Below, piece by piece: positions 23,123 to 27,356 of a stretch of DNA of 27,356 nucleotides. Both the position numbers and the translations under genes were made by a program. The number at the start of each line of letters is the position of its first letter. Position 1 is the first letter of the stretch. Source of the stretch: JBGOUV01 sp041477815 (GTDB lineage Bacteria > Acidobacteriota > Terriglobia > Bryobacterales > JACQDG01); NCBI GenBank assembly GCA_041477815.1, contig JBGOUV010000034.1, positions 1 through 27,356 of the forward strand. The letters run 5' to 3'. Under the pieces are notes generated by a model. The model did not search any database. It saw nothing but the letters and a program-made list of their open reading frames with translations, and had not been told where the DNA came from.

Positions 23123-23242
23123 CCTTGGTCATTTTCTCCGGCGTGCCCGGCTTCCAGTTGCGCGCGACCGTCACGCCGGAGGCCTGGTTCGGCCGGCGGC
23201 GCTTGGGGCAGGTCCGCCGGAGGAGCAGGCACGTGTTCTCGC

Positions 23243-24553
23243 TTAGGGCGCCCATCGTCCGCCGCGCATTACCTTGTGGATGCGCTGCAGGTTGCGGATA
23301 TCGGCCAGCGGGTCGGCGTCCAGCAACACCAGGTCGGCGGCTTTTCCGGCCTGGAGGGAGCCGTAGTCGGGGTCGGCGGAGCGCGTCAGTACGCGGGCGG
23401 AATCGAGGGTTGCCGCCCGAATCGCCGCCACGGGAGTCAGACCCGCTTCCACCAGCATCTCGATCTCGCGATGCGTCCCGCCGCCGAAGGGAACAGGAGC
23501 AAGCTCGGCGCCGCTATCGGAACCTGTAGCGATACGGACACCGGCGTCCGACATCGCGCGAATGAACCGGTAGGCTTCCTGGACGCCTGCCTTGCGCTGG
23601 CCGAGGTCGGGGGCGGCCACTTGCTTGGCGCGCAGCGCGGCGTCGCTCACCCGCGCCCATCCCTTGGGGTAGAACGCCCCCTGCAGCATCGGGTTCTCGA
23701 GCAGCTTGGGATTCTCGTAGTAATGCCAACCCGATTCCATGTTGGCGAGTGTGGGCGTGAACGACAGGCCCTTGGACTTGGCATAGGCGATCAGCTCGGC
23801 GGTAGCGGTCGCGTCGCGCGGGGTGTGCAGCAGGTCGGTGACGCCCAGGTCCGCCAGCTGCCGCAGGTCCTCGAGGGCGGTCACGTGCGTCACCATCGGG
23901 ATCTTCTGCTTGCCGGCCTCGTCAACGATGGCCGCACGAATCTCCGGGGTGATCTTGGGGGTGCGGCCGCCGCCGCCTTCCACCCAGATCTTGATGAAAT
24001 CCACCTTCTGGGCCGCGAGCGCGCGCACGGCGGCCCGGGCTTCTTCCTCGTTGGCGGGCCGGTTGATCGTGCCGCTGACGGCCGGAGAACCCTGCGGATG
24101 GGAGAAACCGAGACCGCTCGTATAAACGCGAGGCGCCAGGAACTTGCCCTCTTTGGCCTCGTGCATCAGGGCCACGGCCTCCGGCGAATCGGTGCCGGCG
24201 CTGCGGGTGGTGGTGATCCCCCAGTGGAGCTGCACCAGTAGGTACTTCTTCACGTCCTCGGGCGGAGCAAAGTAGTGGCAATGGGCGTCGATCAGTCCGG
24301 GGAGCAAAACTTTGCCGGCGCCAGCGACAAGCGTGCTGTCCGGGGGAACCGGAACCCGTTCCCGGGGGCCGGCGGCACGGATGCGGCCGTTCTCGATCAC
24401 CACCAGCGCATCCTCGACCGGCTCGCCGCCGGTGCCATCGATCAGCTTGGCGCCTACTATCGCCGTCACCGGCCCGCCGGCGCGCTCCTTGCAACCGGGC
24501 AGAGTCAGGACGAGCAACAGAGAAACACCGTAAGGCCATCTCGCACGCAACAT
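23243..24553 (-). CDS. Imidazolonepropionase-like amidohydrolase lipoprotein
   Basis: This 436-residue metal-dependent hydrolase is anchored by a lipoprotein signal (VSLLLVLTLPGC, lipidated Cys21). The amidohydrolase barrel shows the full ligand set: HCH (His91, His93), the bridging Lys188 in VDFIKIWVEGG, His223 in VTHV, His243 in LLHTPRD and Asp346 in ATGSDSGA. The small beta-sandwich domain is split between the ends (AKLIDGTGGEPVEDALVVIENG and GSLQAGKAADLVLLDADP). Such periplasmic amidohydrolases, common in Acidobacteriota, cleave cyclic amides or act as prolidases/dipeptidases. ATG 24553 is chosen because it begins the signal peptide; a TTG 18 bases earlier also reads in. It is monocistronic as far as visible. 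The substrate is unknown. Confidence 0.92.
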   Translation of the reverse strand: MLRARWPYGVSLLLVLTLPGCKERAGGPVTAIVGAKLIDGTGGEPVEDALVVIENGRIRAAGPRERVPVPPDSTLVAGAGKVLLPGLIDAHCHYFAPPEDVKKYLLVQLHWGITTTRSAGTDSPEAVALMHEAKEGKFLAPRVYTSGLGFSHPQGSPAVSGTINRPANEEEARAAVRALAAQKVDFIKIWVEGGGGRTPKITPEIRAAIVDEAGKQKIPMVTHVTALEDLRQLADLGVTDLLHTPRDATATAELIAYAKSKGLSFTPTLANMESGWHYYENPKLLENPMLQGAFYPKGWARVSDAALRAKQVAAPDLGQRKAGVQEAYRFIRAMSDAGVRIATGSDSGAELAPVPFGGGTHREIEMLVEAGLTPVAAIRAATLDSARVLTRSADPDYGSLQAGKAADLVLLDADPLADIRNLQRIHKVMRGGRWAP

Positions 24554-24621
24554 ATGCTGGGATCTTATCAAGGTTATGGCCTGGTTGCCTTATTTCCACG
24601 CTGGAACAAGCAACCGCTCCC

Positions 24622-25326
24622 TTATGGTCGCGGCCCGGTGCTGGTGAAGGCCAGCAGGAGGCAGGATCCTACGAAGAGCAGGTAGGCCACGGTGATGCGG
24701 ATCACGAAGCTGAGCAGTTCCAATCCGAAACCGCCTGCCAGCGGGGTCCAATGGAGCAACTGCAAGGGCGCCCAGAACGCCGCCAGCAGGAGCAACGGCG
24801 CGACGATCCAGTAGCGCCGGCGGTGGCGGCCGCGCGCCCGGAATTCGCGAAACCCGCTCCAGCCGGCGCGCGATACCGTGGAAGCCGGCGGCAACAGGAT
24901 CAACGGCAGCAGCGCCCAACGCACCAACCACAAGACCACGGAGAAGACCGTTAGCACGGCGGCGGGTCGGACGGGCCGGCGCAGCTTCAGCGTGAGGTAG
25001 GAGGCGATCTGGAAGGCGGGCTGCGGGCTATAGGCGGCCCATTGCGCCAAGAGCCAATAGGAGGCTAGCGCCGCGATCCCCAGCGTTACCAGCGGGAGCA
25101 GATGGCGCCCGGCTTCCCGCCGGGCGGTCCGCAGATCGAGGCTCCCCTGGAAGTACGCGAACGCCGTACCATGCAGCCAAACGGTCCCGCAGAGGATCGC
25201 CAGCGCCAGCAGAAAGCTCCAGGCCAGCGCCGGCAGGCTGGACTCACCGACACCTAACCAGTAATACCCGAGACAAAGCAGCAGCGCGTTGCCCGCCAGA
25301 TGCAGCGCGCCGAGCCGGCGGGTCAT
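24622..25326 (-). CDS. Multi-pass membrane protein, unknown function
   Basis: This 234-residue integral membrane protein has about six hydrophobic segments, near 8-25, 30-52, 78-96, 125-147, 172-192 and 206-228. A basic cytoplasmic loop, FREFRARGRHRRRY (about 158-171), follows the fourth segment. I recognise no family motif. Its ATG overlaps the alpha-2-macroglobulin stop by four bases (ATGA), so the two are translationally coupled. It may help localise or release the macroglobulin, or simply share its regulation. The high GC and codon use match the neighbours. Confidence 0.75.
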   Translation of the reverse strand: MTRRLGALHLAGNALLLCLGYYWLGVGESSLPALAWSFLLALAILCGTVWLHGTAFAYFQGSLDLRTARREAGRHLLPLVTLGIAALASYWLLAQWAAYSPQPAFQIASYLTLKLRRPVRPAAVLTVFSVVLWLVRWALLPLILLPPASTVSRAGWSGFREFRARGRHRRRYWIVAPLLLLAAFWAPLQLLHWTPLAGGFGLELLSFVIRITVAYLLFVGSCLLLAFTSTGPRP

Positions 25327-27356
25327 TTCACCTCCATTCTTACTTCCAACCGCCGGCTGTCGGTGGTGGCTAGAACATCCGGCTGGTACATGGGCTGGAC
25401 GCGGGCCGGACTTACCTGGAATTGCCCCGGATTCACCACCTTCAACAGGTAGAAGAACTGCGTCTGGCCGCGTCCGAAATGGGTCTGGAAGATCGCCAGC
25501 CGGTCATCGTGCAGCTCGCGCCGGGTGAAGGTGTATCGCCACCAGGGCGGCCGGTTTCTCAGTTCGTAGCGGTCGTCGCGCTCGATGAACTCCGTGCCGG
25601 CGGGGATCGGGTCCTCGACCAGCAGGTACGGCCAATCCGAGCCGGTGACGGTGAGCCGCACGGCGATGGTATCGCCCGGCGCGACGGGTCCGGTCAGGGG
25701 TACGGTGTCATAGACGATGCGCTCGCCGTCGCGGCTGGATACCAGCCGGAAATAGTCGCGCAGAATATTCAGCGAGACCGTACCGGTCCTTTGCAGCTTG
25801 TCTTCATTCGAGTAGTACTCGGCGCGCACGGAGTAATACAGACAACCCTGACCGGCGCTGGTGACGCGGATACGGTTCAAACCAGGCTGGAGCTTCGCCT
25901 CCTCCAGCGACAGCTCCGGCCCGCCTAGAGCGGTAGCCTGGTCGAGCCGGCGCGTCAGTACGGGCTGATCGTTCACGTAGACCATCGCGGTCAGGCTCGG
26001 GTTCAGCTCGTTGGTGGACTTCAGGTAATCGGTGAGGCCGTAGATCACCATCGCGGTCTGCTTGGTGGAGGACCACCAGTAGCCCTCGTTGCGATGATTC
26101 ATCAGCCAGAGAGCCGCCTTCGGCAGCAGCGGGCTTTCGCGGCGCTGGTGCGACAGGAGCCGCACGGCCCAGGCGGTGGCTTCGGGCGTGATGTCGGCCG
26201 AAAAATCGAGCATCTCGTCTCGGGTGGCCGGCCATGACGCCTGTTCCTGGTCCTGCTGGACGTTGCGCTCGAGTCCGGCGGCCATCTCGGACGCGCGGCC
26301 GTCCTGGGCCTGTTCCAGGGCCAGGCCGAGTATGGCCTGCCCATAGAGAGAGAGCTTCGAGCGCTGCTCGTAAAGGCTGCCTAGGGGCAGTGGTTTTGGC
26401 TGGCCGGCCAAGGCGTAAGCCATATAGGCCCGGAGATCGGGCGCAAGTTTGGAATCCCGCGTGAACGACGCTCGCACCCAGGCGGCGCCCTTTTCGAGGG
26501 CCTCCTTCCGGATGGACACGCCGGCGGTCTCCGCCTGGGCCAGGCCCGCCACCACGTATGCGGTCATAAACGGGTGGCTCTCATCGGTCTCCCACCAGCC
26601 CCAGCCGCCGTCCTCATGCTGGAAGCTGTACAGCCTGTCAAGGCCCTGGCGGATCTTCTCCTGCAACTCCACCTGATTGAGATCCGTCTTCAACCCGAGG
26701 TCCCGCACCGCCTGCCGGACGATGATGTTGGGGAGAAAACTGGACATGGTCTGCTCGACGCAGCCATAGGGGAAGGAGGTCAGGTACTCCAGCGCGCCGA
26801 AGAGCGACCCGGCGAGCGACGGCGAAACCCGGATGGCCAGCCTTCGCGAGCCGGGCGCCACCTGCGGCGGAAAGGTAAGGTCGAAGGCCGCGGCGCCGGT
26901 GTCGCGCAGCGCGCCGCCACGGGCCTGCGCGAGCCGTACCCCCGGAACATTCACCGGCAGCTCGAGCTCCAGGGCGTCGGACTCCTCATCGGTGATCGCC
27001 TGTCCCGTTACGGTCGCGCCGCGGACGGCCTTGGCGCGCACCCGCCAGTCCACTCTTGCTTCGCCTCGGGAGGGTATCTGCACGTCCTGCGACGATCCTT
27101 CCAGGACGTCAAGCCCGGTCACCTTCAGTGAGACCTTCGCCGTCTTCGCGCTGGTGAGGTAGTTGTGGACAAGCGCCGAGATCACCACCTCGTCGCCTTG
27201 AACGAAGAAGCGCGGCACGGCCAGGCGCAGGATCAAGTTCTTGCGGACGATGGTCTTCAGGATGGCGCCGCCGACCTTCGTGTCTCGCGTGACGCCGCGG
27301 GCGGTGGCGCGCCAGGTGGTGAGCGAGTCGGGAAACGGCGCCTTGGCCTGGGCGCG
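25323..27356 (-). CDS. Bacterial alpha-2-macroglobulin, C-terminal part (runs off the edge)
   Basis: The visible 677 residues are the C-terminal portion of a bacterial alpha-2-macroglobulin; the frame is open to the last base, and the N-terminus, signal and bait region lie outside. It begins in FPDSLTTWRATARGVTRDTKVGG, the A2M core domain, then LRLAVPRFFVQGDEVVISALVHNY. The thioester site is present as YGCVEQT, the CxEQ form that traps attacking proteases. The alpha/alpha toroid follows, with GGWGWWETDESHPFMTAYVVAGL and YWWSSTKQTAMVIYGL, and a receptor-like beta domain ends the chain. These proteins guard the periplasm against foreign proteases. The usual neighbour pbpC is not seen on this side; a membrane-protein gene overlaps its stop instead. 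Confidence 0.93.
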   Translation of the reverse strand, partial: RAQAKAPFPDSLTTWRATARGVTRDTKVGGAILKTIVRKNLILRLAVPRFFVQGDEVVISALVHNYLTSAKTAKVSLKVTGLDVLEGSSQDVQIPSRGEARVDWRVRAKAVRGATVTGQAITDEESDALELELPVNVPGVRLAQARGGALRDTGAAAFDLTFPPQVAPGSRRLAIRVSPSLAGSLFGALEYLTSFPYGCVEQTMSSFLPNIIVRQAVRDLGLKTDLNQVELQEKIRQGLDRLYSFQHEDGGWGWWETDESHPFMTAYVVAGLAQAETAGVSIRKEALEKGAAWVRASFTRDSKLAPDLRAYMAYALAGQPKPLPLGSLYEQRSKLSLYGQAILGLALEQAQDGRASEMAAGLERNVQQDQEQASWPATRDEMLDFSADITPEATAWAVRLLSHQRRESPLLPKAALWLMNHRNEGYWWSSTKQTAMVIYGLTDYLKSTNELNPSLTAMVYVNDQPVLTRRLDQATALGGPELSLEEAKLQPGLNRIRVTSAGQGCLYYSVRAEYYSNEDKLQRTGTVSLNILRDYFRLVSSRDGERIVYDTVPLTGPVAPGDTIAVRLTVTGSDWPYLLVEDPIPAGTEFIERDDRYELRNRPPWWRYTFTRRELHDDRLAIFQTHFGRGQTQFFYLLKVVNPGQFQVSPARVQPMYQPDVLATTDSRRLEVRMEVK

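Overview
The window looks like chromosomal DNA of a free-living, GC-rich Gram-negative heterotroph. The best guess is Acidobacteriota, of the Bryobacterales/Solibacter type. The evidence is a large Oar-like TonB-dependent receptor with an N-terminal carboxypeptidase-regulatory domain, Tat-exported Gfo/Idh/MocA and enolase-superfamily proteins, an exported M28 peptidase, a PQQ dehydrogenase paired with a di-haem cytochrome, several lipoproteins and a bacterial alpha-2-macroglobulin. This placement is inferred from gene content only. I found no rRNA, tRNA or CRISPR array.

Positions 1-5100 are the accessory end. They hold a metallophosphoesterase-TIR fusion protein (minus strand), a glycine-zipper lipoprotein, an isolated nuoA, a type II toxin-antitoxin locus whose toxin has lost its start by an apparent 2-base deletion, and a 120-bp MITE-like element with 17-bp terminal inverted repeats and a TTAG duplication. 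Positions 5117-7481 are a minus-strand run of truB, a 46-residue zinc ribbon, an SH3 lipoprotein with a heptamer tandem repeat in its signal peptide, and a doubtful small ORF. Positions 7509-10496 hold the TonB-dependent receptor, divergent from an enolase-superfamily protein whose first metal ligand is His rather than Asp.

Positions 12000-12400 are a gene graveyard, with a PP2C phosphatase tail butted against a PIN-domain tail. An M28 peptidase with a C-terminal winged-helix-like domain and a Tat-exported oxidoreductase follow. A decayed metallo-beta-lactamase-fold gene lies at 16477-17108.

Positions 17333-22040 form a tight plus-strand operon: di-haem cytochrome c, a PQQ dehydrogenase with the Asp-x-Asp signature of lanthanide enzymes, a minimal penicillin-binding transpeptidase, and a SpoIID-HExxH peptidase fusion. 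Adjacent genes overlap or lie 9 bases apart. This joins periplasmic alcohol oxidation to peptidoglycan remodelling.

The rest is minus-strand: an endostatin/lectin-like secreted protein that seems to have lost its stop codon, an amidohydrolase lipoprotein, and a membrane protein that overlaps the end of an alpha-2-macroglobulin gene running off the right edge. Several genes carry a -10-like hexamer only 6-9 bases before the start codon, which suggests leaderless transcription. The best candidate for an undescribed system is the phosphoesterase-TIR protein.
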